A stretch of 64,000 bases of DNA from Hippophae tibetana (Eukaryota; Streptophyta; Magnoliopsida; Rosales; Elaeagnaceae): contig CM072802.1 of NCBI GenBank assembly GCA_037013495.1, positions 65,190,983 through 65,254,982 of the forward strand, in the 5' to 3' direction. Under the pieces are notes generated by a model, which made no database searches, was not told the origin of the DNA, and was given only the letters and a program-made list of their open reading frames with translations. Both the position numbers and the translations under genes were made by a program. Positions 1 to 8,794 of this stretch are shown here, piece after piece (the stretch's first letter is position 1; each line of letters opens with the position of its first letter).

Positions 1-325
1 ATAAATACGAAGATGACAAGGAATGCTCGTTTTGAGGTGTCACCGTTGCGGGCATTGACGGGCACCTCTAACACCCGTGTGGCAAAACCATGTCAAACGA
101 TGGAATTTTAGGGTGATGTTTTTTACACATGTTTAGAATAGTATTCCATCTCGTACTCTAAAGTTTCATAATTTGATGGACCCGGGAAGTATTCTAAGTC
201 ATTTTTTCAAATTTTTGAAAAATAATGAAAAATAGAAAAATTCGGCCAAAATTATTATTTCTTGTTGGATGCAATTCCTTTCATCATCTAAGATTTATTG
301 ATCATAAAATGTAAGGTTTGGCAAA

Positions 326-333
326 TATAAATA
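326..333 (+). promoter_or_regulatory. TATA-box-like TATAAATA at the monomer junction (exemplar)
   Basis: TATAAATA, a textbook TATA-box match, occurs at nearly every monomer junction, giving close to 200 copies on the same strand. Its strong conservation among classes that differ elsewhere is notable. There is no gene downstream. It could allow polymerase II transcription of the satellite or be simple conservation of an AT-rich junction; the sequence cannot decide. Confidence 0.35.
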
Positions 334-359
334 CGAAGATGACAAGGAATTCTCGTTTT

Positions 360-394
360 GAGGTGCCACCGTTGCGGGCATTGACGGGCACCTC
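360..394. repeat. Inverted repeat 1 of the GC-rich segment (exemplar)
   Basis: GAGGTGCC (360-367) and GGCACCTC (387-394) are perfect reverse complements, 8 bp arms with a 19-base loop. The pair is intact in classes B, C, D, F, P1 and P2. It carries one mismatch in P (GAGGTGTC), in E (GACACCTC) and in G (GGTACCTC). Whether it folds in DNA or in a transcript is unknown. Confidence 0.85.
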
Positions 395-410
395 TAACAC
401 CCCGGTGGCA
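364..410. repeat. Inverted repeat 2, overlapping and alternative to repeat 1
   Basis: TGCCACCG (364-371) and CGGTGGCA (403-410) are perfect reverse complements, 8 bp arms with a 31-base loop. TGCC is shared with inverted repeat 1, so the two stems cannot form at once. The pair is intact in B, C, P2 and G, and is lost in D, E, F, P and P1, which read CGTGGGCA, CGTGCCCA or CGTGTGGC. Confidence 0.82.
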
Positions 411-525
411 AAACCATGTCAAACGATGGAATTTTAGGGTGATGTTTTTAACAAATGTTTAGAATAGTATACCATCTCGTACTGTAAAGTTTCATAATTT
501 GATGCACCTGGGAAGTATTCTTAGT

Positions 526-576
526 CATTTTTTCAAATTTTCGAAAAATAATGAAAAATAGAAAATTCGGCCAAAA
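526..576. other. Phased A/T-tract segment with TTTTCGAAAA palindrome (exemplar)
   Basis: A T6 run at 528-533 and A tracts centred near 546, 556, 563.5 and 574.5 are on average 9.5 bp apart across the last four, close to one helical turn. The TTTTCGAAAA palindrome is at 538-547. Known: A tracts in helical phase bend DNA, and curved segments are common in satellites and may help position nucleosomes. Curvature here is inferred. The segment is present with small changes in every class; E and C have GAAAAATCATTAAAAATGG instead. Confidence 0.6.
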
Positions 577-651
577 TTATTATTTCTTTTTGGATGAAAT
601 TCCTTTCATCATCTAAGATTTATTGATCACAAAATGTATGGTTTGGCAAAT

Positions 652-977
652 ATAAATACGAAGATGTCAAGGAATTCTCGTTTTGAGGTGCCACCGTTGC
701 GGGCATTGACGGGCACCTCTAACACCCCGGTGGCAAAACCATGTCAAACGATGGAATTTTAGGGTGATGTTTTTAACACATGTTTAGAATAGTATACCAT
801 CTCGTACTGTAAAGTTTCATAATTTGATGCACCCGGGAAGTATTCTTAGTTATTTTTTCAAATTTTCAAAAAATCATTAAAAATGGAAAATTCGGCCAAA
901 ATTATTATTTCTTTTTGGATGCAATTCCTTTCATCATCTAAGATTTATTGATAACAAAATGTAAGGTTTGGCATGAT
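652..977. repeat. Exemplar monomer, class C
   Basis: This unit differs from class B mainly by TCAAGGAATTC after the anchor and by a tail with CAAAAAATCATTAAAAATGG in place of the usual GAAAAATAATGAAAAATAG. It keeps both stems of the GC-rich segment. Class C occurs in the first 12 kb (652, 2606, 5540, 8795, 11400) and returns in the trimer block (42025, 43001, 45929). The C1 variant (TCAAGGAATGTTCG, GACGGGAACC) is at 14005, 16936 and 29648. The tail resembles that of class E, so C may carry an old exchange with E; that is inference. Confidence 0.85.
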
Positions 978-1302
978 ATAAATACGAAGATGGCAAGTAA
1001 TGCTCGTTTTGAGGTGCCACCGTTGCGAGCATTGATGGGCACCTCTAACACCCCGTGGGCAAAACCATGTCAAACGATGGAATTTTAGGGTGATGTTTTT
1101 TACACATGTTTAGAATAGTATTACATCTCGTACTCTAAAGTTTCATTATTTGATGGACCCGGGAAGTATTCTAAGTCATTTTTGAAATTTTCGAAAAATA
1201 ATGAAAAATAGAAAATTCGGCCAAAATTATTATTTCTTGTTGGGTGCAATTCCTTTCATTATCTAAGATTTATTGATCAAAAAATATAAAGTTTGGCACG
1301 GT
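978..1302. repeat. Exemplar monomer, class D
   Basis: Diagnostic bases are GCAAGTAATGC, GCGAGCATTGATGGGC and CCCCGTGGGCA. The EcoRI site of B and C is replaced by AATGC. The first inverted repeat (GAGGTGCC/GGCACCTC) is intact, but the second is lost because CCGGTGGCA has become CCGTGGGCA. D is the middle member of the 976 bp trimer (42351, 43327, 44303, 45279, 46255), where it also carries a HindIII site (AAGCTT) made by AAAGTTTC changing to AAAGCTTC. D1 variants are at 9121, 14331, 17262 and 29974. Confidence 0.85.
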
Positions 1303-1628
1303 ATAAATACGAAGATGAGAAGAAATCCTCGTTTTGAGGTGCCACCGTTGCGAGCATTGATAGACACCTCTAACACCCCGTGCCCAAAATAATGTCAAAC
1401 GATGGTATTTTGGGGTGATTGTTTTCACACATGTTTAGAATAGTACGCCATCTCGTCCAGGAAAGTTTCATGATTTTATGAAAAAGGAAAGTATTTTTAG
1501 TCATTTTTTGAAGACTTCGAAAAATCATTAAAAATGGAAAATTCGGCCAAAATTATAATTTATTGTTGGATGCAATTCCTTTCATCATCTAAGATTTATT
1601 GATCACAAAATATTAAGTTTGGCATGAT
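1303..1628. repeat. Exemplar monomer, class E (most divergent)
   Basis: Class E differs from the adjacent F monomer at roughly 40-45 of 326 positions by eye, far more than other classes differ among themselves. Marks: AGAAGAAATCC, TTGATAGACACC, CCGTGCCCAAAA, TATTTTGGGG, TTGTTTTCACACATG, CGTCCAGGAAAG, and GAAAAAGGAAAG where others have the SmaI site CCCGGG. The monomer before E nearly always ends AAAAATATAAAGTTTGGCA, then a GG-type junction, so the inherited block starts about 30 bp before my arbitrary phase. E is usually followed by F. It is most frequent at 15-28 kb. Confidence 0.92.
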
Positions 1629-1954
1629 ATAAATACGAAGATGGCAAGGAATGCTCGTTTTGAGGTGCCACCGTTACGAGCATTGATGGGCACCTCTAAC
1701 ACCCCGTGGGCAAAACCATGTCAAACGATGGAATTTTAGGGTGATGTTTTTAACACATGTTTAGAATAGTATACCATCTCGTACTGTAAAGTTTCATAAT
1801 TTGATGGACCCGGGAAGTATTCTTAGTCATTTTTTCAAATTTTCGAAAAATAATGAAAAATAGAAAATTCGGCCAAAATTATTATTTCTTGTCGGATGCA
1901 ATTACTTTCATCATCTAAGATTTATTGATCACAAAATGTAAGGTTTGGCATGAT
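1629..1954. repeat. Exemplar monomer, class F
   Basis: Diagnostic bases are GCAAGGAATGC, GCGAGCATTGATGGGC (here GTTACGAGC, shared with the copy at 4563) and CCCCGTGGGCA. F normally follows E and is entered through the junction AATATTAAGTTTGGCATGAT. F1 (TTTTGCGGTGCC) is found at 9772 and from 15307 to 30949. F2 (CACCTTTGCGAG) is found from 36814 onward, mainly 48-63 kb. The positional split of F1 and F2 is a useful marker of local homogenisation. Confidence 0.88.
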
Positions 1955-2280
1955 ATAAATACGAAGATGACAAGGAATGCTCGTTTTGAGGTGTCACCGT
2001 TGCGGGCATTGACGGGCACCTCTAACACCCGTGTGGCAAAACCATGTCAAACGATGGAATTTTAGGGTGATGTTTTTTACACATGTTTAGAATAGTATTC
2101 CATCTCGTACTCTAAAGTTTCATAATTTGATGGACCCGGGAAGTATTCTAAGTCATTTTTTCAAATTTTTGAATAATAATGAAAAATAGAACAATTCGGC
2201 CAAAATTATTATTTCTTGTTGGATGCAATTCCTTTCATCATCTAAGATTTATTGATCACAAAATGTAAGGTTTGGCAAAT
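1955..2280. repeat. Exemplar monomer, class P
   Basis: Diagnostic bases are GACAAGGAATGC, GAGGTGTCACC and ACACCCGTGTGGC; the first two stretches match the unit at base 1 by eye. Neither inverted-repeat pair of the GC-rich segment is perfect here (GAGGTGTC against GGCACCTC; CGTGTGGC instead of CGGTGGCA). P1 restores GCCACC (11075, 13028, 18564, 22150, 25084, 28670, 31275, 32903). P2 has GCCACC with CCCCGGTGG and dominates from 47.9 kb. Confidence 0.86.
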
Positions 2281-2931
2281 ATAAATACGAAGATGACAAG
2301 GAATTCTCGTTTTGAGGTGCCACCGTTGCGGGCATTGACGGGCACCTCTAACACCCCGGTGGCAAAACCATGTCAAACGATGGAATTTTAGGGTGATGTT
2401 TTTAACACATGTTTAGAATAGTATACCATCTCGTACTGTAAAGTTTCATAATTTGATGCGCCTGGGAAGTATTCTTAGTCATTTTTTCAAATTTTCGAAA
2501 AATAATGAAAAATAGAAAATTCGGCCAAAATTATTATTTCTTTTTGGATGCAATTCCTTTCATCATCTAAGATTTATTGATCACAAAATGTATGGTTTGG
2601 CAAATATAAATACGAAGATGTCAAGGAATTCTCGTTTTGAGGTGCCACCGTTGCGGGCATTGACGGGCACCTCTAACACCCCGGTGGCAAAACCATGTCA
2701 AACGATGGAATTTTAGGGTGATGTTTTTAACACATGTTTAGAATAGTATACCATCTTGTACTGTAAAGTTTCATAATTTGATGCACCCGGGAAGTATTCT
2801 TAGTCATTTTTTCAAATTTTCAAAAAATCATTAAAAATGGAAAATTCGGCCAAAATTATTATTTCTTTTTGGATGCAATTCCTTTCATCATCTAAGATTT
2901 ATTGATAACAAAATGTAAGGTTTGGCATGAT

Positions 2932-3258
2932 ATAAATACGAAGATGACAAGGAATGCTCGTTTTGAGGTGCCACCGTTGCGGGCATTGACGGGTACCTCT
3001 AACACCCCGGTGGCAAAACCATGTCAAACGATGGAATTTTAGGGTGATGTTTTTTATACATGTTTAGAATAGTATTTCATCTCGTACTCTAAAGTTTCAT
3101 AATTTGATGGACCCGGGAAGTATTCTAAGTCATTTTTTTGAAATTTTCGAAAAATAATGAAAATTAGAAAATTCGGCCAAAATTATTATTTCTTGTTGGA
3201 TGCAATTCCTTTCATCATCTAAGATTTATTGATCAAAAAATATAAAGTTTGGCAAGGT
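2932..3258. repeat. Exemplar monomer, class G (KpnI site)
   Basis: This is a P2-like unit with GACGGGTACCTC, creating GGTACC and breaking the first stem while keeping the second. The monomer is 327 bp because of one extra T in the T tract (CATTTTTTTG). G typically precedes C, C1 or E. Other copies start at 7817, 8470, 13680, 16611, 29323, 36162, 48207, 49510, 57656 and 62218. Those at 48207 and 49510 share CCCCTGTGAC. Confidence 0.85.
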
Positions 3259-3584
3259 ATAAATACGAAGATGAGAAGAAATCCTCGTTTTGAGGTGCCA
3301 CCGTTGCGGGCATTGATAGACACCTCTAACACCCCGTGCCCAAAATAATGTCAAACGATGGTATTTTGGGGCGATTGTTTTCACACATGTTTAGAATAGT
3401 ACGCCATCTCGTCCAGGAAAGTTTCATGATTTTATGAAAAAGAAAAGTATTTTTAGTCATTTTTTGAAGACTTCGAAAAATCATTAAAAATGGAAAATTC
3501 GGCCAAAATTATAATTTATTGTTGGATGCAATTCCTTTCATCATCTAAGATTTATTGATCACAAAATATTAAGTTTGGCATGAT

Positions 3585-4888
3585 ATAAATACGAAGATGA
3601 CAAGGAATGCTCGTTTTGAGGTGTCACCGTTGCGGGCATTGACGGGCACCTCTAACACCCGTGTGGCAAAACCATGTCAAACGATGGAATTTTAGGGTGA
3701 TGTTTTTTACACATGTTTAGAATAGTATTCCATCTCGTACTCTAAAGGTTCATAATTTGATGGACCCGGGAAGTATTCTAAGTCATTTTTTCAAATTTTT
3801 GAAAAATAATGAAAAATAGAAAAATTCGGCCAAAATTATTATTTCTTGTTGGATGCAATTCCTTTCATCATCTAAGATTTATTGATCAAAAAATATAAAG
3901 TTTGGCAAGGTATAAATACGAAGATGAGAAGAAATCCTCGTTTTGAGGTGCCACCGTTGCGGGCATTGACGGGTACCTCTAACACCCCGGTGGCAAAACC
4001 ATGCCAACGATGGAATTTTAGGGTGATGTTTTTTATACATGTTTAGAATAGTATTTCATCTCGTACTCTAAAGTTTCATAATTTGATGGACCCGGGAAGT
4101 ATTCTAAGTCATTTTTTCAAATTTTCGAAAAATAATGAAAATTAGAAAATGCGGCCAAAATTATTATTTCTTGTTGGATGCAATTCCTTTCATCATCTAA
4201 GATTTATTGATCAAAAAATATAAAGTTTGGCAAGGTATAAATACGAAGATGAGAAGAAATCCTCGTTTTGAGGTGCCACCGTTGCGGGCATTGATAGACA
4301 CCTCTAACACCCCGTGCCCAAAATAATGTCAAACGATGGTATTTTGGGGCGATTGTTTGCACACATGTTTAGAATAGTACGCCATCTCGTCCAGGAAAGT
4401 TTCATGATTTTATGAAAAAGAAAAGTATTTTTAGTCATTTTTTGAAGACTTCGAAAAATCATTAAAAATGGAAAATTCGGCCAAATTTATAATTTATTGT
4501 TGGATGCAATTACTTTCATCATCTAAGATTTATTGATCACAAAATATTAAGTTTGGCATGATATAAATACGAAGATGGCAAGGAATGCTCGTTTTGAGGT
4601 GCCACCGTTACGAGCATTGATGGGCACCTCTAACACCCCGTGGGCAAAACCATGTCAAACGATGGAATTTTAGGGTGATGTTTTTAACACATGTTTAGAA
4701 TAGTATACCATCTCGTACTGTAAAGTTTCATAATTTGATGGACCCGGGAAGTATTCTTAGTCATTTTTTCAAATTTTCGAAAAATAATGAAAAATAGAAA
4801 ATTCGGCCAAAATTATTATTTCTTGTCGGATGCAATTACTTTCATCATCTATGATTTATTGATCACAAAATGTAAGGTTTGGCATGAT
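3585..4888. repeat. Four-monomer variant unit P-chimera-E-F
   Basis: Starts are 3585 (P), 3912 (chimera with an E head and a G body), 4237 (E) and 4563 (F), total 1304 bp. The E-F pair shares the GTTACGAGC mark with 1303-1954. The P at 3585 ends with the junction normally seen before E, which shows that an exchange took place near the monomer boundary. Confidence 0.85.
3912..4236. repeat. Chimeric monomer E-head/G-body
   Basis: It begins with the E mark AGAAGAAATCC but then reads GACGGGTACCTC and CCCCGGTGG, which are class G marks, and keeps CCCGGG, which E lacks. The switch falls in the shared stretch between those marks. It also carries a one-base loss (CATGCCAACG for CATGTCAAACG, with a substitution). 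This is a direct trace of exchange between unlike monomers. Confidence 0.85.
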
Positions 4889-6841
4889 ATAAATACGAAG
4901 ATGACAAGGAATGCTCGTTTTGAGGTGTCACCGTTGCGGGCATTGACGGGCACCTCTAACACCCGTGTGGCAAAACCATGTCAAACGATGGAATTTTAGG
5001 GTGATGTTTTTTACACATGTTTAGAATAGTATTACATCTCGTACTCTAAAGTTTCATAATTTGATGGACCCGGGAAGTATTCTAAGTCATTTTTTCAAAT
5101 TTTTGAAAAATAATGAAAAATAGAAAAATTCGGCCAAAATTATTATTTCTTGTTGGATGCAATTCCTTTCATCATCTAAGATTTATTGATCATAAAATGT
5201 AAGGTTTGGCAAATATAAATACGAAGATGACAAGGAATTCTCGTTTTGAGGTGCCACCGTTGCGGGCATTGACGGGCACCTCTAACACCCCGGTGGCAAA
5301 ACCATGTCAAACGATGGAATTTTAGGGTGATGTTTTTAACAAATGTTTAGAATAGTATACCATCTCGTACTGTAAAGTTTCATAATTTGATGCACCTGGG
5401 AAGTATTCTTAGTCATTTTTTCAAATTTTCGAAAAATAATGAAAAATAGAAAATTCGGCCAAAATTATTATTTCTTTTTGGATGCAATTCCTTTCATCAT
5501 CTAAGATTTATTGATCACAAAATGTATGGTTTGGCAAATATAAATACGAAGATGTCAAGGAATTCTCGTTTTGAGGTGCCACCGTTGCGGGCATTGACGG
5601 GCACCTCTAACACCCCGGTGGCAAAACCATGTCAAACGATGGAATTTTAGGGTGATGTTTTTAACACATGTTTAGAATAGTATACCATCTCGTACTGTAA
5701 AGTTTCATAATTTGATGCACCCGGGAAGTATTCTTAGTTATTTTTTCAAATTTTCAAAAAATCATTAAAAATGGAAAATTCGGCCAAAATTATTATTTCT
5801 TTTTGGATGCAATTCCTTTCATCATCTAAGATTTATTGATAACAAAATGTAAGGTTTGGCATGATATAAATACGAAGATGGCAAGTAATGCTCGTTTTGA
5901 GGTGCCACCGTTGCGAGCATTGATGGGCACCTCTAACACCCCGTGGGCAAAACCATGTCAAACGATGGAATTTTAGGGTGATGTTTTTTACACATGTTTA
6001 GAATAGTATTCCATCTCGTACTCTAAAGTTTCATTATTTGATGGACCCGGGAAGTATTCTAAGTCATTTTTGAAATTTTCGAAAAATAATGAAAAATAGA
6101 AAATTCGGCCAAAATTATTATTTCTTGTTGGGTGCAATTCCTTTCATCATCTAAGATTTATTGATCAAAAAATATAAAGTTTGGCACGGTATAAATACGA
6201 AGATGAGAAGAAATCCTCGTTTTGAGGTGCCACCGTTGCGAGCATTGATAGACACCTCTAACACCCCGTGCCCAAAATAATGTCAAACGATGGTATTTTG
6301 GGGTGATTGTTTTCACACATGTTTAGAATAGTACGCCATCTCGTCCAGGAAAGTTTCATGATTTTATGAAAAAGGAAAGTATTTTTAGTCATTTTTTGAA
6401 ATCTTCGAAAAATCATTAAAAATGGAAAATTCGGCCAAAATTATAATTTATTGTTGGATGCAATTCCTTTCATCATCTAAGATTTCTTGATCACAAAATA
6501 TTAAGTTTGGCATGATATAAATACGAAGATGGAAAGGAATGCTCGTTTTGAGGTGCCACCGTTGCGAGCATTGATGGGCACCTCTAACACCCCGTGGGCA
6601 AACCCATGTCAAACGATGGAATTTTAGGGTTATGTTTTTAACACATGTTTAGAATAGTATACCATCTCGTACTGTAAAGTTTCATAATTTGATGGACCCG
6701 GGAAGTATTCTTAGTCATTTTTTCAAATTTTCGAAAAATAATGAAAATTAGAAAATTTGCCCAAAATTATAATTTATTGTTGGATGTAATTCCTTTCATC
6801 ATCTAAGATTTATTGATCACAAAATGTAAGGTTTGGCAAAT
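4889..6841. repeat. HOR block: six-monomer unit P-B-C-D-E-F, copy 2
   Basis: Starts are 4889, 5215, 5540, 5866, 6191 and 6517. Each lies exactly 4888 bp after its partner in 1-1954, so the copies are collinear across all six monomers. The last monomer diverges more (AAAGGAATGC head, GAAAATTTGCCC tail) and is followed by B rather than P, placing the end of close similarity near 6.6-6.8 kb. Confidence 0.9.
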
Positions 6842-7166
6842 ATAAATACGAAGATGACAAGGAATTCTCGTTTTGAGGTGCCACCGTTGCGGGCATTGAC
6901 GGGCACCTCTAACACCCCGGTGGCAAAACCATGTCAAACGATGGAATTTTAGGGTGATGTTTTTTACACATGTTTAGAATAGTATTCCATCTCGTACTCT
7001 AAAGTTTCATTATTTGATGGACCCGGGAAGTATTCTAAGTCATTTTTCAAATTTTCGAAAAATAATGAAAAATAGAAAATTCGGCCAAAATTACTATTTC
7101 TTGTTGGGTGCAATTCCTTTCATCATCTAAGATTTATTGATCCAAAAATATAAAGTTTGGCACGGT

Positions 7167-7490
7167 ATAAATACGAAGATGAGAAGAAATCCTCGTTTTG
7201 AGGTGCCACCGTTGCGGGCATTGACGGGCACCTCTAACACGCCGGTGGCAAAACCATGTCAAACGATGGAATTTTAGGGTGATGTTTTTTACACATGTTT
7301 AGAATAGTATTCCATCTCGTACTCTAAAGTTTCATTATTTGATGGACCCGGGAAGTATTCTAAGTCATTTTTCAAATTTTCGAAAAATAATGAAAAATAG
7401 AAAATTCGGCCAAAATTATAATTTATTGTTGGATGCAATTCCTTTCATCATCTAAGATTTATTGATCACAAAATGTAAGGTTTGGCAAAT
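7167..7490. repeat. Chimeric monomer E-head/B-body
   Basis: AGAAGAAATCC (E) is followed by TTGACGGGCACC and GCCGGTGGCA (B-like) and by CCCGGG. At 324 bp it is the shortest monomer spacing I measured. The switch lies in the same GC-rich segment as in the chimera at 3912. Confidence 0.82.
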
Positions 7491-8143
7491 ATAAATACGA
7501 AGATGACAAGGAATTCTCGTTTTGAGGTGCCACCGTTGCGGGCATTGACGGGCACCTCTAACACCCCGGTGGCAAAACCATGTCAAACAATGGAATTTTA
7601 GGGTGATGTTTTTAACACATGTTTAGAATAGTATACCATCTCGTACTGTAAAGTTTCATAATTTGATGTACCCGGGAAGTATTCTTAGTCATTTTTTCAA
7701 ATTTTCGAAAAATAATGAAAAATAGAAAATTCGGCCAAAATTATTATTTCTTTTTGGATGCAATTCCTTTCATCATCTAAGATTTATTGATGACAAAATG
7801 AAAGGTTTGGCATGATATAAATACGAAGATGACAAGGAATGCTTATTTTGAGGTGCCACCGTTGCGGCCATTGACGGGTACCTCTAACACCCCGGTGGCA
7901 AAACCATGTCAAACGATGGAATTTTAGGGTGATGTTTTTTATACATGTTTAGAATAGTATTTCATCTCGTACTCTAAAGTTTCATAATTTGATTGACCCG
8001 GGAAGTATTCTAAGTCATTTTTTTGAAATTTTCGAAAAATAATGAAAATTAGAAAATTCGGCCAAAATTATTATTTCTTGTTGGATGCAATTCCTTTCAT
8101 CATCTAAGATTTATTGATCAAAAAATATAAAGTTTGGCATGGT

Positions 8144-8469
8144 ATAAATACGAAGATGAGAAGAAATCCTCGTTTTGAGGTGCCACCGTTGCGAGCATTG
8201 ATGGGCACCTCTAACACCCCGTGGGCAAAACCATGTCAAACGATGGAATTTTAGGGTGATGTTTTTAACACATGTTTAGAATAGTATACCATCTCGTACT
8301 GTAAAGTTTCATAATTTGATGGACCCGGGAAGTATTCTTAGTCAATTTTTCAAATTTTCGAAAAATAATGAAAAATAGAAAATTCGGCCAAAATTATTAT
8401 TTCTTGTTGGATGCAATTCCTTTCATCATCTAAGATTTATTGATCACAAAATGAAAGGTTTGGCATGAT
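8144..8469. repeat. Chimeric monomer E-head/F-body
   Basis: AGAAGAAATCC (E) is followed by GATGGGCACC and CCCCGTGGGCA (F or D marks), then CCCGGG. It is a third independent-looking chimera with an E head, again switching in the GC-rich segment. Confidence 0.82.
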
Positions 8470-8794
8470 ATAAATACGAAGATGAAAAGGAATGCTCGTT
8501 TTGAGGTGCCACCGTTGCGGGCATTGACGGGTACCTCTAACACCCCGGTGGCAAAACCATGTCAAACGATGGAATTTTAGGGTGATGTTTTTAACACATG
8601 TTTAGAATAGTATACCATCTCGTACTATAAAGTTTCATAATTTGATGCACCTAGGAAGTGTTCTTGGTCATTTTTTCAAATTTTCGAAAAATAATGAAAA
8701 ATAGAAAATTCGGCCAAAATTATTATTTCTTTTTGGATGCAATTCCTTTCATCATCTAAGATTTATTGATCACAAAATGTAAGGTTTGGCAAAT

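Larger units (their letters stand above)
327..651. repeat. Reference monomer, class B
   Basis: A typical 325 bp unit used for landmarks (monomer start set at ATAAATACG). In order: TATAAATA across the junction (326-333); EcoRI site GAATTC; GC-rich segment with overlapping inverted repeats (360-410); TTTTAGGG; a T-rich stretch; GTATACC; TTTTCGAAAA palindrome (538-547); A-tract series (about 526-576); and BclI site TGATCA near the end. I counted C=51 and G=60 (34% G+C) and 10 CpG. Class B is recognised by GACAAGGAATTC and CCCCGGTGGCA. It usually precedes E or D monomers and is one of the commonest classes in the window. Confidence 0.95.
1..1954. repeat. HOR block: six-monomer unit P-B-C-D-E-F, copy 1
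   Basis: Monomer starts are 1 (P), 327 (B), 652 (C), 978 (D), 1303 (E) and 1629 (F). The same ordered set recurs 4888 bp downstream at 4889-6841, with matching class-specific substitutions and only scattered differences. It is directly followed by another P-B-C run, so a six-monomer unit of about 1954 bp is the natural local period. The left end is cut by the window. Confidence 0.9.
1955..3584. repeat. Five-monomer variant unit P-B-C-G-E
   Basis: Starts are 1955 (P), 2281 (B), 2606 (C), 2932 (G) and 3259 (E), total 1630 bp. It follows the six-monomer unit for three monomers, then has G where D stood and goes from E straight to the next P without F. This looks like the parent unit with one monomer lost or exchanged by unequal recombination. 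Confidence 0.85.
6842..8794. repeat. Irregular six-monomer stretch with two chimeras
   Basis: Starts are 6842 (B), 7167 (E head with B body), 7491 (B), 7817 (G, with GCTTATTTTG), 8144 (E head with F body) and 8470 (G, AAAAGGAATGC). No clear HOR period is kept here. The two chimeras both begin AGAAGAAATCC and lose the remaining E marks, like the one at 3912. This reads as an older, less homogenised zone. Confidence 0.8.

Noticed and set aside
430-440. Plant telomere heptamer TTTAGGG in the ATTTTAGGGTGATG stretch of most monomers
   Set aside because: There is only one copy per monomer, never in tandem, and it is replaced by TTTTGGGG in class E. A single seven-base match per unit is not evidence for telomeric origin or for a plant host.
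4787-4999. 70-codon open frame on the + strand, with relatives at 38992-39204, 40295-40507 and a 97-codon frame at 61413-61706
   Set aside because: All cross a monomer junction in the same register and are open only because a local change removes the stop present in ordinary monomers (for example ATCTATG for ATCTAAG) or shifts phase by one base. There is no family similarity that I recognise, and no codon bias distinct from the repeat.
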